Of a DNA stretch of 64,000 bases, positions 1-10,471 are shown piece by piece. The notes under the pieces were generated by a model. It was given only the letters and a program-made list of their open reading frames with translations. It ran no database searches and was not told the DNA's origin. Positions within the stretch are counted from its first letter, which is position 1. Each line of letters begins with the position of its first letter. Source of the DNA: Hymenopellis radicata (lineage: Eukaryota > Basidiomycota > Agaricomycetes > Agaricales > Physalacriaceae); the NCBI GenBank assembly GCA_015501595.1, contig JADNRX010000059.1:1-64000 (forward strand), read 5' to 3'. The translations under genes were made by a program, and so were the position numbers.

Positions 1-408
1 AATCGTCTGATGAGATAAAGTGGTTGATGGAGCAAATGTCGTCGCGCGGTGAACGTGGAAAAGAGTAATTCTGGATGAGACGCAAGTTGTCGGAGTGAGG
101 CTTTGGGATAAGGGATAAAGGGGAAGTCTGAAAAGGACCAATGAGGTCTTCAAGCTCTTGTCGGGCGAACGGGCCAATATAACGACTAGTGTCGAACTCG
201 TTCTGAATGATGCGATTGAACTCATCAATATTAGTGATGATTGAAGGGCTATTAGGAGGGGTATATGTGAATGTGATAGGCGGAACGCCGACGTTGAAAC
301 CGTTGCGAAGACCGTTGACGATGTAAGGATACCGGTGATTGAGCCCATATAATGAGAGCAAACGCTCCCAGTTGTCGGGCTTAAGTGGAGTGAGAGGATG
401 ATTCCTTC
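1..408 (-). CDS. Start of pol (reverse transcriptase) of a DIRS/Ngaro-like retrotransposon, cut by the window edge
   Basis: Reading the minus strand from about 408 to 1 gives an open frame with no stop that runs off the window. It contains NWERLLSLYGLNHRYP, then RYIGPFARQELEDLIG, then FQTSPLSLIPKP and RLIQNYSFPRSP. This order matches the N-terminal part of the reverse transcriptase of agaricomycete retrotransposons that carry a tyrosine recombinase instead of a DDE integrase. That assignment is from memory of the family; the recombinase itself would lie outside the window. The frame overlaps the end of the upstream gag by about 25 bases and is offset by one base, so expression would need frameshifting, re-initiation or splicing. 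No ATG is obvious at the overlap. Confidence 0.6.
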
Positions 409-1962
409 TGAGCTCGAGGACACTTGAAAGCGCCATGTCCTTTGTCGCCACAACCGGAGCACTCGTGACGCTCGGGATGCAATGTGCTGGGACAACCACG
501 TAGGATTTGCCAGTTGAGACAGACGCGACCACCTGACTTCGTCTCGATGCTTCCCGTTGAGCGTCTGCGGATGCGTGTCGGACCTCCATTCCAGAGGGTT
601 GTCGCGCGACACGAGGAGACCCCTGTATGCAACCCCAAGCAGATGGCGCAGGTGACGGGCCGCTGAGTGCCTGCGCTCTGATGAAAAGGGCGCGGGTTGT
701 CGCGTCTGTATGATGATGACTGCTGTGGCGAAGTGGAGCGGGGACGCTTGGATGAAGAATGGGCTGACGAGGACACAGTGCGAACTGCTGTCTCAAGTTT
801 CTGAAGCAACGCCTGTGCTCTCCGCATTTGAATCACGCGACTGTAATGACGCGGACATGTGAAGGCATCGGAAGGCCATGGTGAAATGAAGACCATCGGA
901 AGGGTCAATGAATATGCAAGGCATCGAAAGGCCAAGTCAATGTGTAAGGCATCGGAAGGCCAATGAGATATGCAAGGCATCGGAAGGCCAAATGAGATGT
1001 AATGCAAAGATGTGATATGAAAAAGAGAGGGAGAAACGACAATTATTAGTAAATCTTTCGCCACAGGAGAGAAAAGAGCACATACAGTCTGAATAGCCGC
1101 CGTCGACTCATTTGCGATGATTTCGTTGTATTTGGCTTCCAGGGACGTGATATTGATGTCTCCGATATTGAAAGAGACGCGACCAGCCTCGAAATCATTG
1201 TGCCAAAGGCGGCGCATACTCTCGCAATAGGCGAGGAGCGCACGCTTTCCCAGGACTCCACGTTGCGCAAAATCGTGTCCACCAATCTTGAAGAACAGAT
1301 CGTTAAGAGCGTGAACGTGGTCTGCGGGCCAGTTGTCGGCGATAATTGCGCGGATATAGCCGTTGTAGGCTTCGGGGAAGTACGCCCAGTCCATGGCACT
1401 TTCGCCTGGCAATTTGCGAGAGACAGGCTCCTGTCCAAGAAGCACGCGCAAAACCGTCCGCGACAGCGTCATCGGCGGCGGAGGCGTCCAAGTCAGCTGC
1501 TGACTTCAACGCGTCGGGAGTCCAGTACATTAAGGATACGTAGCGGCGAGCCTGGACGAGCTTCAAAGCCGTAGGGTGAACGAGACTGTGAACGAAATCC
1601 GGGGCCTTGGTGTTGGAGTCGAAAACGCCTAGCTGAGGCTTCTTGTCGATAATGGCCTGAAGCGCGTCCTTGCGAGCGCGGTCAGCAGCCGCTTCCGCCA
1701 GCTTTTCAGCTGCTAAGCGCTGGTCTTCAGCGGCGTCAGCGGCAACCTTGTCTGCTGCAACCTGCGCGTCCCAGTCAGCTTTACTCCTGTCATTACCATC
1801 TGTCCATCGTTTCGCAAGGAGAGCGATAGCTTCGGCCTCGGTAATCTGCCGAGCTTTCACAGCATCTTCCCTCGAGTCTTTCCACTCCGGCAACGAGAAA
1901 TCCGGGCAAACGAGAGCATATGGGTCGACCAGGACACGTATAGGGGGGTTGGTGGCAGACAT
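381..1962 (-). CDS. gag-like protein with zinc knuckle, retrotransposon, frame broken once
   Basis: The minus-strand frame starts at 1962 (MSATNPPIRVLVDP) and has an acidic, alanine-rich coiled-coil-like stretch. It continues in another frame from about 1440 (VLLGQEPVSRKLPGESAMDW), so one frameshift lies near 1440-1450. A likely intron runs from about 1085 to 841 on the minus strand (donor GTATGT, acceptor CATTACAG) and contains a minisatellite. After it come RVIQMRRAQALLQKLE and a serine-rich linker. The C-terminus is a CCHC zinc knuckle (CSGCGDKGHGAFKC). The knuckle and the adjoining reverse transcriptase frame support nucleocapsid function. The break suggests a decaying copy, unless it is a base error. 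Confidence 0.62.
859..1005. repeat. Minisatellite, about five copies of a 27-31 bp unit
   Basis: Five imperfect copies of a unit starting AAGGCATCGGAAGGCCAA follow each other. They lie inside the probable gag intron. Confidence 0.8.
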
Positions 1963-2435
1963 TATTGGTGTGATGAGATAAAGTAGATGAAGGAGTGTCT
2001 TTGGAAGTCGAGATAGGACGAGAAATGTCGTCTAGAAAAGCAAGGACTGTAGAGTATGAGGCGATTACAGGACGAGGCTTGGGCAGTCAACGTCGCAGAA
2101 GACAAGAAGAAGTGATCGACGTTGACTGCCTCATTCGTACATAAACTACAATCTCCTTTCATTCGTTCCTTACGACAGGAGATATCGACATATGCAGGTA
2201 CCTGAGTAACCCGGCTTCTTGAAGTTTACGTTGGCAAGACTCCGAGGTCACGTGACATAAATAATTGCGCCACGCAGAGAACAGGCATTTTCCACGGTCC
2301 GAATGGCCTCAAACTTACAGAAAAGGCAGCTTACAGCGCCCTATCCTACTTGGAGACTGTCAATGACTTCAAAATCATTTACAAATATAATTGCAAATCT
2401 GTCACAGGTAGGATTCGAACCGGTGCCTGCTCAAT
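1963..2435. other. Intergenic, no gene seen
   Basis: I see no supported gene. This is presumably the upstream part or LTR-equivalent of the retrotransposon. A motif with a tRNA B-box look occurs near 2408-2420 and is discussed among the rejected items. Confidence 0.4.
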
Positions 2436-2573
2436 TCAAGTTGGAAAGATTGCAGTCAAACGAAAATCTGAACCTCGGACTTCCCGCCAACGGTACCCCG
2501 CGAGCCAGGAGTTGCTGCCCAGAAAACCGCTGCCACCAATAACAAGATAGACGTCCTTCTGTGTACCAGCCAT
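2436..2573 (-). pseudogene. 5' fragment resembling sterol C-4 decarboxylase/3-beta-HSD (ERG26 type)
   Basis: From ATG 2573 the minus strand reads MAGTQKDVYLVIGGSGFLG. This is a typical start for the short-chain dehydrogenase family that includes ERG26, with the dinucleotide-binding GGSGFLG loop. The following residues (SNSWLAGYRWREV) do not resemble the family and the frame soon stops. No further exons were found downstream. I take it as a truncated relic. A heavily spliced gene with exons I missed is the alternative. Confidence 0.4.
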
Positions 2574-3924
2574 GATGGAGGGGGCAAGAGAAAGAGATGG
2601 ACGCAAAACCTGAGAGAGAGGGTCGAATGACTTGCCTAATTTGGGCCGCTCCGAATGATTTGGAACTGTCACAAGATGGGAGTCACGGACACACGGCGCG
2701 GGAGTGTTTGAGCCTGCTCGCTACTATCTCGACAGGAATAGAAACGAGGGAGACTTCGTTGGCTCGTCGATGGCGGATACGCGTGTCTGCGTTGATGCTC
2801 GTTCATGCCAGTGCGACAGTTTCGTAACCGAGTACTACTACTACCATTGTACATAGTGCTATATCGAATAAATGGCTAAATACACAGGCATTGTACGCGC
2901 AAAGCATCTGCGATGAATCTCTTATTTCAGTATCGTCATTCCCGTTCTTGCTACAGGCCTGTATGATAGCTTCGGGTTGACCCTTGTAAGGACGAGAGCC
3001 AGCCCTTTGTATACAATCTGCATGCTGACCTGGCTGCGACCGCCGGCATACTGCCAGATGAAACATACGTGTCGTCGCGATGAGCACTCAGAGCAGCCCA
3101 GCGTCGTAAGTTAAGAGCAGTTACCGATCACCGAAGCCTGCACCCACGGTCCCTCGCAGTGTAGATGTAGGTTTCGGAAAAGTCGATGCAGCCTCGGAAG
3201 AAAAGTGAAATGTAGAGGCTGCCTAGTAGAACGCGTCGCCGACACACAACGACCATACGTTTGCTTTCGGCCCAGGTTGGAATCTCAAAGCATTGTACGG
3301 TGTCCAGAGGCAGGAGATAGCAGTACTCTATGCAGACCCGCGGGATGTGGAGGGTTTTCCAAGCGAATCCGTAGAGGTATGGAATCGCTAGGCCTCTTCA
3401 TTTTCTCGTAGTCCCTCAAGGCTCAAGCTGCATATAGGAAATCTACATTGGAATTGGAACTTCTGCCTTCAAATTCTCGCAAACCCTAGGACCCGTGTTC
3501 GATTCAATACCGACGTCTGTTATGACAGGGTTTGTCAAGTCTGTCCGCCCCAGTACTCAGGCAGCACAGGAGAAGACGAACGCCACGAGATGCGGACCGG
3601 TCGGTTATTCAGAGAAGATACCAATATTCCCTTTTTTGTCTTCTCCCATTGCGACATTCGAATCAAACGCCAGCGATACGAGAACCTACAAGTTGCACGT
3701 CGTTGGGCTAGGTAGCCCAGGCACGGCAGGAGGCAAAGACCAGGGGAAAGAGGCAGGAAGGAGAGTCGCGAGAGGGTTCGGGTTCGGCCCGGTACCCAAT
3801 GTGCAGGTAGAAGTAGTGTCGATCACATCGTAGCACAGCCACAATTGTCTGCGTCTTCCCATCATCATCCCTCGCGTGTGGTCAGAGTTTCCTAGTCCAT
3901 CGTATCCGGGTGTTTGTCATAAAA
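2574..3924. other. Intergenic, no supported gene
   Basis: Several open frames of 60-110 codons exist but overlap each other on both strands and resemble nothing known. The region probably holds degraded sequence plus the promoter of the next gene. Confidence 0.4.
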
Positions 3925-4437
3925 ATGGCGCGTAAAGTGCAAGCGACAGTTGACGAATATCCTTCTCTATGGTGGATTGTGTGCGTCCACTATCTCTTTC
4001 ATCTGTGCTCGTGCTAACACTCATAGACCATAGCATTCCCCCAGCGCTCCTTATATCTGCATATTTTGCCCGTAAATGGTATCTTGCTCGACGTCTACGT
4101 GTCCATGGGATTGGCAAGGGCGGTACGTGTCATGGCTCTCACGCTGGCGCACTATTCTGAACCATGAATAGCGCCTGGGTTTCAAACGGGCGTCCGACGT
4201 GTACGCGTTACACCTGAAATAGCAGCTCGCATACAACGCGGCGAGGAGGTTTCGCCCGAGGAAATTGCTGCATCCATTGCCCGTGCCGAACAGGAAGAGG
4301 CGAATCCTGGATCGTCGTCCCCCAAGCAAGCGAAACCAACGAAGCGAAGCCCAACACCGCCGTCTGAACCGGTCAATGAGTGGCTCCCGGAGACCGTGAC
4401 CGGCTCAAAAAAGCAAGGCAAAAAGAGGCGAAAGTAA
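3925..4437 (+). CDS. Small basic protein of unknown function with one hydrophobic segment
   Basis: ATG at 3925 gives MARKVQATVDEYPSLWW. Two introns are inferred, ending at about 4025 (CTCATAG) and about 4168 (GAATAG). The middle exon encodes AFPQRSLYLHILPVNGILLD, a hydrophobic stretch that may cross or lie on a membrane. The last exon encodes RVRVTPEIAARIQRGEEVSP followed by a charged tail ending in KKQGKKRRK. The ordered N-terminal half and lysine-rich tail look like a real conserved protein of roughly 130 residues. I do not recognise the family. The second donor is uncertain: GTACGTG fits the consensus but leaves the wrong phase, while GTGTCATG three bases later keeps the frame. Confidence 0.5.
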
Positions 4438-4711
4438 TTTGGGTATGGAGCCGTTCTACTACCTGATTCCCCATTGACGCTTCTCGTAGGCCTCTTTTGG
4501 CTGCATGTAGCGTACTCTGATTAACACGATCCTGCGCTTATTTTCGACGTGGCACTCTTACTGTATGGCTGCCATGCGTGCGAAATCTATCCTCAACATC
4601 GTTCATGCGGTTGTCGTGGCGCCGTATCCGAGTACCCCAATATCGCGTGAAATTTCTCACAGGATTGTCATAGATAAGCCTCGCCTTTCCATTTCTTCGA
4701 CGTCACTCAAA

Positions 4712-5483
4712 ATGCGAACTCTCCTCTCTATCCTTACCTTTTTACCTCTTGTCTTCACCCTTGACACACCGTCAGGCGTGAAGCAGGCGTTCGATGATGC
4801 CAATGTTGGTGCTTCTGTTCTCCTTTCGTTCATTTCTCAAGTCCTTTTATCAGATTCCCACAGACATTGTGCTGGAGTTCGATCCCACATTCCTCCTCCA
4901 AGTCGTTCTTCCGCAGTCAACCGGCGCCCCCATCACTCTAGAAGTTGGTGAACAGCTTCCTCGTAACGGTTCGTTGGGTGTTACCACAGCTCCGACATCG
5001 TCCAACAGTCGTCACAGCTACCGCAAATCCCCCTACATTCACCCTTATTGGGGAAAATATCGGAGCGGGTCCTTTCGTTGTAGCAACTGTTGACCCCGAC
5101 GCGCCGACCCCTCAAGCCCCAAACATTGCCCAGGTTCGGCACTTCCTCGGTGGAAACTTCATCACCGGGTCCCCCGCTTGTGAAGCTGAACTTCTTGTCA
5201 ACACGACTCCTGCTATATCTGAGTGGCAACAGCCCACGCCTCCAGCCGGATCGGATGCTCACCGGTAAGTCTACTCCTTTCCTGGATGATTAGTATCTGA
5301 TGATCTTCGGTATGTAGGTACATTTTCCTTGTTTTCAACCAACCAGATGCATTCAATGACCAGACGCTCGTCAATACCGCAACGCCCATAACACTTTTCA
5401 ATATCTCTGCGTTTGGTGAGGCTGTTGGACTAGGAAATCCAATTGCTGGGAACTTTATGCTCGTCGCTCCTGATCCAGCATGA
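4712..5483 (+). CDS. Secreted phosphatidylethanolamine-binding protein (PEBP)
   Basis: The protein starts MRTLLSILTFLPLVFTLDTP, a clear signal peptide. The PEBP core follows: DIVLEFDP, GPFVVATVDPDAPTPQAP with the conserved D-P-D-x-P of the ligand-binding pocket, HFLGGNF in place of the usual H-W motif, and YIFLVFNQPD. Three introns are inferred, about 4805-4853, 4963-5010 (GTAACG..CAACAG) and 5266-5317 (GTAAGT..GTAG). With these the frame is open to the TGA at 5481. Family members bind anionic groups and some inhibit carboxypeptidase Y; the substrate here is unknown. An in-frame upstream ATG at 4565 exists, but the signal peptide favours 4712. Confidence 0.85.
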
Positions 5484-6016
5484 AGCCTGAGCTGGTTACT
5501 TACATTCTCGTAAATGGAGCTGCATGGTAATCTTGAATCGAATGCCCATTTCGAATATTGCGTCAGAAGCCAATTTTATGAATAAAAGTGCGCATTAACC
5601 GCTTGAAGGAGGGAAGTCACTTTGTTTCGTGAAATGTTAAAATGACGAAGACTGATTTAATACTTGAAGGTACAGTCGATCTTCTCACTTCTGTGTGCTA
5701 ACGCGATGAAGTGTGACATTTGTTTCCGAACTGATCTGATTTATTGCGCCACACTCTTTTCATTTAGGTTCAGCGCGCATAAACTTGCTAGAAATGGATG
5801 CATAGCTCTTGAACAAACAGCAGACAAACAAAAGACTTACACATTGTCCGATAAAGGCCAGAAGAGGAATGCCTTTGTTGGACCGTCAAAACAATCACAT
5901 ACAAGGGCGCGATCGCCGCCTTTCGCATCTCTCTTCATGACCACATCATCGTCCTCAATTCTACACCTTCATTTTCTTCATTGATCATCCCACATCCTAC
6001 TGGGACATCGAACAAG
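5484..6016. other. Intergenic, terminator and promoter region
   Basis: A TTTTATGAATAAAAG stretch near 5573 resembles a poly(A) signal for the PEBP gene. The rest would contain the promoter of the next gene. No other gene is seen. Confidence 0.4.
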
Positions 6017-8575
6017 ATGTCCTCGATGCCATATGTGTTCTCGGAGAACGCACAGTGGCCTCAAGGCTTGTCGAACGCTTTCGATGGCCTGAACGACGAC
6101 CACACATACCCTGGCTATACCCCGCAGCACACCTACACCAGCCATAACTCCTCCAATGTTCCAAGCAACTTTGGGAACGCGGACGGGCATTTCAGCGGGC
6201 CCCCGGCCTCCTACAGCTATGGATCGAATCAGTTTCCCAATGAGGCGACGCCCGGTCTTCACCTTCCTCGCAGCAATATGCCCTACCATCAGAGCAATGA
6301 TGCAAACTACCAACAATACCAACAAAGCCCTCCATTGTACAGCACCGACAATTCTCATTCTATGCAGTATTTCCCCAACAATGGCGCCCATGTCGGTTAC
6401 GACCACCAACCGCTATATGGCAATGACATCCAATCATACGCGCGCACGCCCTCCCAGCAATTCCCACCGCCCACAAACGGACAAGTGGAGAACACTACTG
6501 AGGAGCGCGACGCGACTGGACAGCAGTACTTCCTCCCCCCGCCGCCAGACGCGAGCCCTCCATCACCTATTCCCCAATTGCGCGATCAGACCGTTCATCC
6601 CGCACCTGCCACTACATTCCACAGTCAATCAGCGCCTGTGCCCGCCAACTCCTTGTCGTCATCAGGCGCTCCCGCTAAATCGAAAGGGCGCCAACCGAAA
6701 GCGACCAAGCCCGCAGGGCCAAATGTCGCAAAAGCCGACAAGAAGCCTGCTCCACGAGGGCGTCGTGCAGCACCACCTGCGCCGACACCAGCACCTGCTC
6801 CTCATCAGGAATCATCCAAGGGTGTTAATGGTGACTTGGACGCGAAGGCGCCGGTCAAGAGAGCTTACAAGAAAAGAACTCCAGTTCCTAAGCCATCTCC
6901 AGCTACAGCGACCACAGCTGCAGCGACCCAGCCCGTCTCAGCATCAACCACTGAACCCGCGCCAGCCGCAGCCCCGGAGAAATCCAAGTCGCAGCACGCC
7001 AACAATTCCAAGGCGGCGCCAGCCGATAAATCCCAGTTACTCCAGCTAGCAACGCCACTGTACAGGGCGCCACGAAATTATCTAGGAGCCGGTCAATACT
7101 AGCAGGGGGTACAGCTGTTAAAACTTCTAAGTCGTCGGCCAGCTTGAATAAGAGGAAGCGGGACGAGCAGGATGATAATGAGCAACACAACAGAGATCTG
7201 ACGCCTCCGCCTGCCGCCCCGAGGTCCAACTTTTCAAATGGGAAAGGAAAGGGCAAATCAGCGGAACCTTCAGCTCCAGTCGCGCCCAACCAAGTCAGTT
7301 CATCGTCCTCAACGCCTTGACAGTATCTTATTAATTCACCCATTCTAGATTAATCCTAACGCACAAGCGTACGACTTGTCCACAGTTCAAGTATGTCACT
7401 CGCTCAATTAATCTCACCCTTTGCTGATGATCATGTAGTTCGTCCTTCCCTCTGGGGTGATTGCGCTCTCACCTTGCCCACCCACCAAAGGTGACTCCGG
7501 CATGGTCTGGATTATCGACCAGATCTGCACTGGTATTACATGGCCCGCCAAGCTCCACACCAATGGAGAACTGGCAGACGTCGCCTACAGGAAGGCATTC
7601 AACTCATCGTTCCAACGCATCATATACCTCCCCGCCACCCAATGACGGACAACGGCAAGGTCTCCATTTCGAGCCTCATCTTGATTACCTTGGGAGTGCC
7701 CAAGCATCGGAGCCAGGTGCCTTTCGACGCAGTGAATGCCGCCAAAGTCATTCCTCCGGAACAAGTGTTTCGTTTCCTGGAGCAGCTGCATTTCCAAGAA
7801 CGCTGTCGCCGAAGCATGATGTTTGAAGGTACGTGAATGTTTACCGTGAATACTTAGATAATATGATTTACCAGTCTCTTACAGAAACCTCAGAGTCCTC
7901 GGGCTTCAGAGGACCCATCAACGCGCTCATGCAGGCCCCGTCCGGTCAATACCAATACCCTTCCGTAGGGGTTCAGGCTCGAACCGTCAGTTCTCGGGCG
8001 TTCAGCAGGCGATGCCGTCCGCCCGTAACCCATCAATATTCCCAAGCTCGTCTTCTGGATACTCCTCCAGTTCTACTTCAAACACCCAGAACCGATGTTT
8101 CATGCCTCAAGAACGAGGTGGAATTCAGTCTGCCCCATACCTGTCTTCCTTCTCCTTTGAGCCTTTTGGTCTCCCAGCTGGCTCTGAGGCACCAGTCGAT
8201 GGGCAATCGACGGCTCCGCAGGAACTGCCCTATCCTTTCTCTTCCTATCCTTCCGCAGTCGACCCAGTCACCACAAGTGGTTCTGGTACTCCGCCAACGG
8301 AAGGCACTGCCAGTACTGAAGCCGCCGGACATCCGTCCACTACTCAGGATGTGGTTGACGAGGCTCCGGACAACATGCTGGGAGATGTCGACTTCTGGAC
8401 GAAAGATCTGGTAGATGATAATTCCCAAGCTGAAGTTCCATCGAGCATGGCTGAGTTCCACATTGATCCCAATCTTCTGAAGGGAATGATGGGTTTGACC
8501 AACGAGCAGTTTAGTTTCCTTCCCCCTCTCCCCGATGACTACGACAATTCTCTCAGCGCCATGTTGGCTCGTTAA
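6017..8575 (+). CDS. Low-complexity, probably nuclear protein; reading frame broken at three sites
   Basis: MSSMPYVFSENAQWPQGLSN opens a Q/N/P/S-rich region of about 220 residues. Basic patches with an AT-hook-like core (APRGRRAAPP) and KRAYKKRTP follow, then a KRKRDEQDD nuclear-localisation-like stretch. A better folded part follows: FVLPSGVIALSPCP, then MVWIIDQICTGITWPAKLH, then VPKHRSQVPFDAVNAAKVIP. The acidic C-terminus ends FLPPLPDDYDNSLSAMLAR. Introns are near 7294-7349, 7392-7439 and 7828-7884. The frame breaks at about 7033, 7639 and 7970, each repaired by adding one base to a C or G run, so I read it as one gene. The AT-hook-like motif and acidic tail hint at a transcription-related role. 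The family is not recognised. Confidence 0.6.
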
Positions 8576-8639
8576 GCGGCGCTTCGTCGTAACCTCGTGC
8601 GAGAGTCCCCTCTTTTCATCGTTAGCCTCACACCATTCC

Positions 8640-8875
8640 TCGTGTTTACCCCCTCCTTCTGATATTACAGCGATACCCTCACATTTCTCGCGTTACCCCC
8701 TCCTTCTGATACCCCTCCTCCTGTACCTCCTTTTGATATCACAGCGATACCCTCACTTCCCCACATCTCCCGACTTGTTGTCATGCTCTCTTTGTTTATA
8801 TTGCTTATATATCTTCATTCCTCGTGTTATCCCCTCCTCTTGCTATCATAGCGATCCAACTTGTTGTCATCATGT
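8640..8875. repeat. Degenerate pyrimidine-rich repeat in a 3' flank
   Basis: The phrase TACCCCCTCCTTCTGATA occurs twice about 48 bases apart. TCACAGCGATACCCTCAC-like phrases occur twice and a looser third copy lies near 8828. It follows the stop codon of the preceding gene and is probably 3' UTR. Confidence 0.6.
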
Positions 8876-8980
8876 TTTTCATTGTTTGTTTATACTGTAT
8901 ATATATATGTAAAGTCTGTAGTTATCATGTCATCGTAGTTATTCCAAATCGCATTCAAATCCACTCGGCAGCGTTCCTGT

Positions 8981-10140
8981 TCAGTTCAACGGGGCCTTTC
9001 CGACCTTCACAGGTGTCTTCAAGGATAATTCTGCCAAATGTTTGATGGCCTTCATGCGTCGTCCTGTACCGTCCGCTTGTTCCCAATCCTCGAGAACTGC
9101 TAGGACTTCTGGGTCGTTCTTCGAAGGGAGAGGCTGTCCGGTCAACTCGTTTCGGCCTAAGGATCGCAGCCACTGTCCTACGGCGGCCAAGGAAACGCGG
9201 ACTTGCCAGGACTCGCCTTCCTGTATGGATGTCAAACGGGAGTTAATGCAGACCGCGAACACTTACATTGATAGTCTTGCACAATGCGGTGTTGATACCA
9301 AAGCCAAAAGGTAACCGGCCGCATGATCGATAGCTTGCACTGGTAGAGGTTTGGGTTCGTTGACGCCGAATGCTTCGGTTTCGGCTACATTGAACCCAGT
9401 CGCCGTTTGAACGAAGGAGTTCGAACTATTTGTGAATGTTAGCATGCATAGTTCCAAAAGACACTGCCTACGTCGATCCTTCCATGGACCTTCCCATCCC
9501 CACGCATTCAGACTGGCATAGACGATCCCTGGGCGTAATTTAGCTAGTTCTGTAGAACCAAACCCCTTTTCTTCAAGTCCGCCGGGTCGATAGCCTTGCA
9601 ATAATACATCTGCTTCTTTGGCCAACTCGCGGAGCGTGTTCTTATCCGTTTCCGTCGTCAAGTCGAGCTGAGTCGTTCTCTTCCCGCGTGAAGTGTCTGC
9701 ATCTAACAAGTTTGGGCGAAGTCACAAGAAGGACATCGGCTCCATACGCTATGACAGTGATCTGTTAGAAGTCTTCTCACAAGTTGGCGGACCAAGTCTT
9801 TACCTGCCAAGGTTCGGCCAGCAACAGGACCAGCGATCACCCGAGTGAACTCAAGTACCATTATACCTTCCAGTGGTCGCGTAAACCGTTTCATCGGGAA
9901 CACGTCGGGGTGCATCACCGATTCGTATCAACACTACAGGAAGCGTGTGGCGCAGTGACAGTGCTGGAGGCACACTTTCCCACTCGGCGAAAGAACGAAG
10001 AGCAGTAGCACACATGTTGCGCTCAGCGGCGGTCGTCTCGAGCTCTACAGAGTCCCATGAAGATAGGGCATTTTGCACATCCTTCCTTGATATGCTCGGG
10101 GAGTCCTGTGGGGGAACGGTCGCGTGCCAAATCAGGTAGT
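8981..10140 (-). pseudogene. Class III CoA-transferase (CaiB/BaiF family), frame disrupted
   Basis: Blocks in family order on the minus strand are RNMCATALRSFAEWESVPPA, IRIGDAP, PLEGIMVLEFTRVIAGPVAG, AYGADVLLVTSPKL, DADTSRGKRTTQLDL, ADVLLQGYRPGGLEEKGFG, RPGIVYASLNAWGWEGPW, SFVQTATGFNVAE, PVQAIDHAAGYLLA and WQVRVSLAAVGQWLRSLGRN. This is the L-carnitine dehydratase/alpha-methylacyl-CoA racemase-like family. Two clean introns are visible (about 9221-9266 and 9749-9803). The frame shifts between IGDAP and PLEG, between SPKL and DADT, and probably near SFVQ. The 5' end (about 10140 upwards) is not recognisable. Intact introns with several frame breaks suggest a young pseudogene or base errors. Confidence 0.65.
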
Positions 10141-10471
10141 TGAGTTAATTCGGCCTTCGGAGTCTCCACAGCTGACGATGACTCTGGCTTTTGTCGCGGT
10201 TTATTGGGTGACAACGGTAGCGGAAAGGTTTGCGACAGCGCTGGAGGTGTAGTTGGCTGATGCAGATGTTCGCGAGCGATGCCATTCTTGAACTGGTCAG
10301 GTAATGGTCCACGATGAGGTGGAAACCTGCAGAGAACCAGAGATGAGGCTCGGCAACGGATATAAGCTAAGCCAGCAACAGACCAGATGTTGGGAAGTGA
10401 GAAAGAGTGTTGCAACGATCGAGAAGGGTGTACGGGCAATGGGTGTTTTCTGCGGGAGGGCGACGATTGAA

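Noticed and set aside
2395..2495. tRNA-like sequence on the minus strand with GGTTCGAATCC (B-box) and a GACTGCAATC stretch
   Set aside because: The T-stem does not pair properly, no matching acceptor strand lies upstream, and the A-box is poor. It could be a tRNA-derived relic but not a supported tRNA gene.
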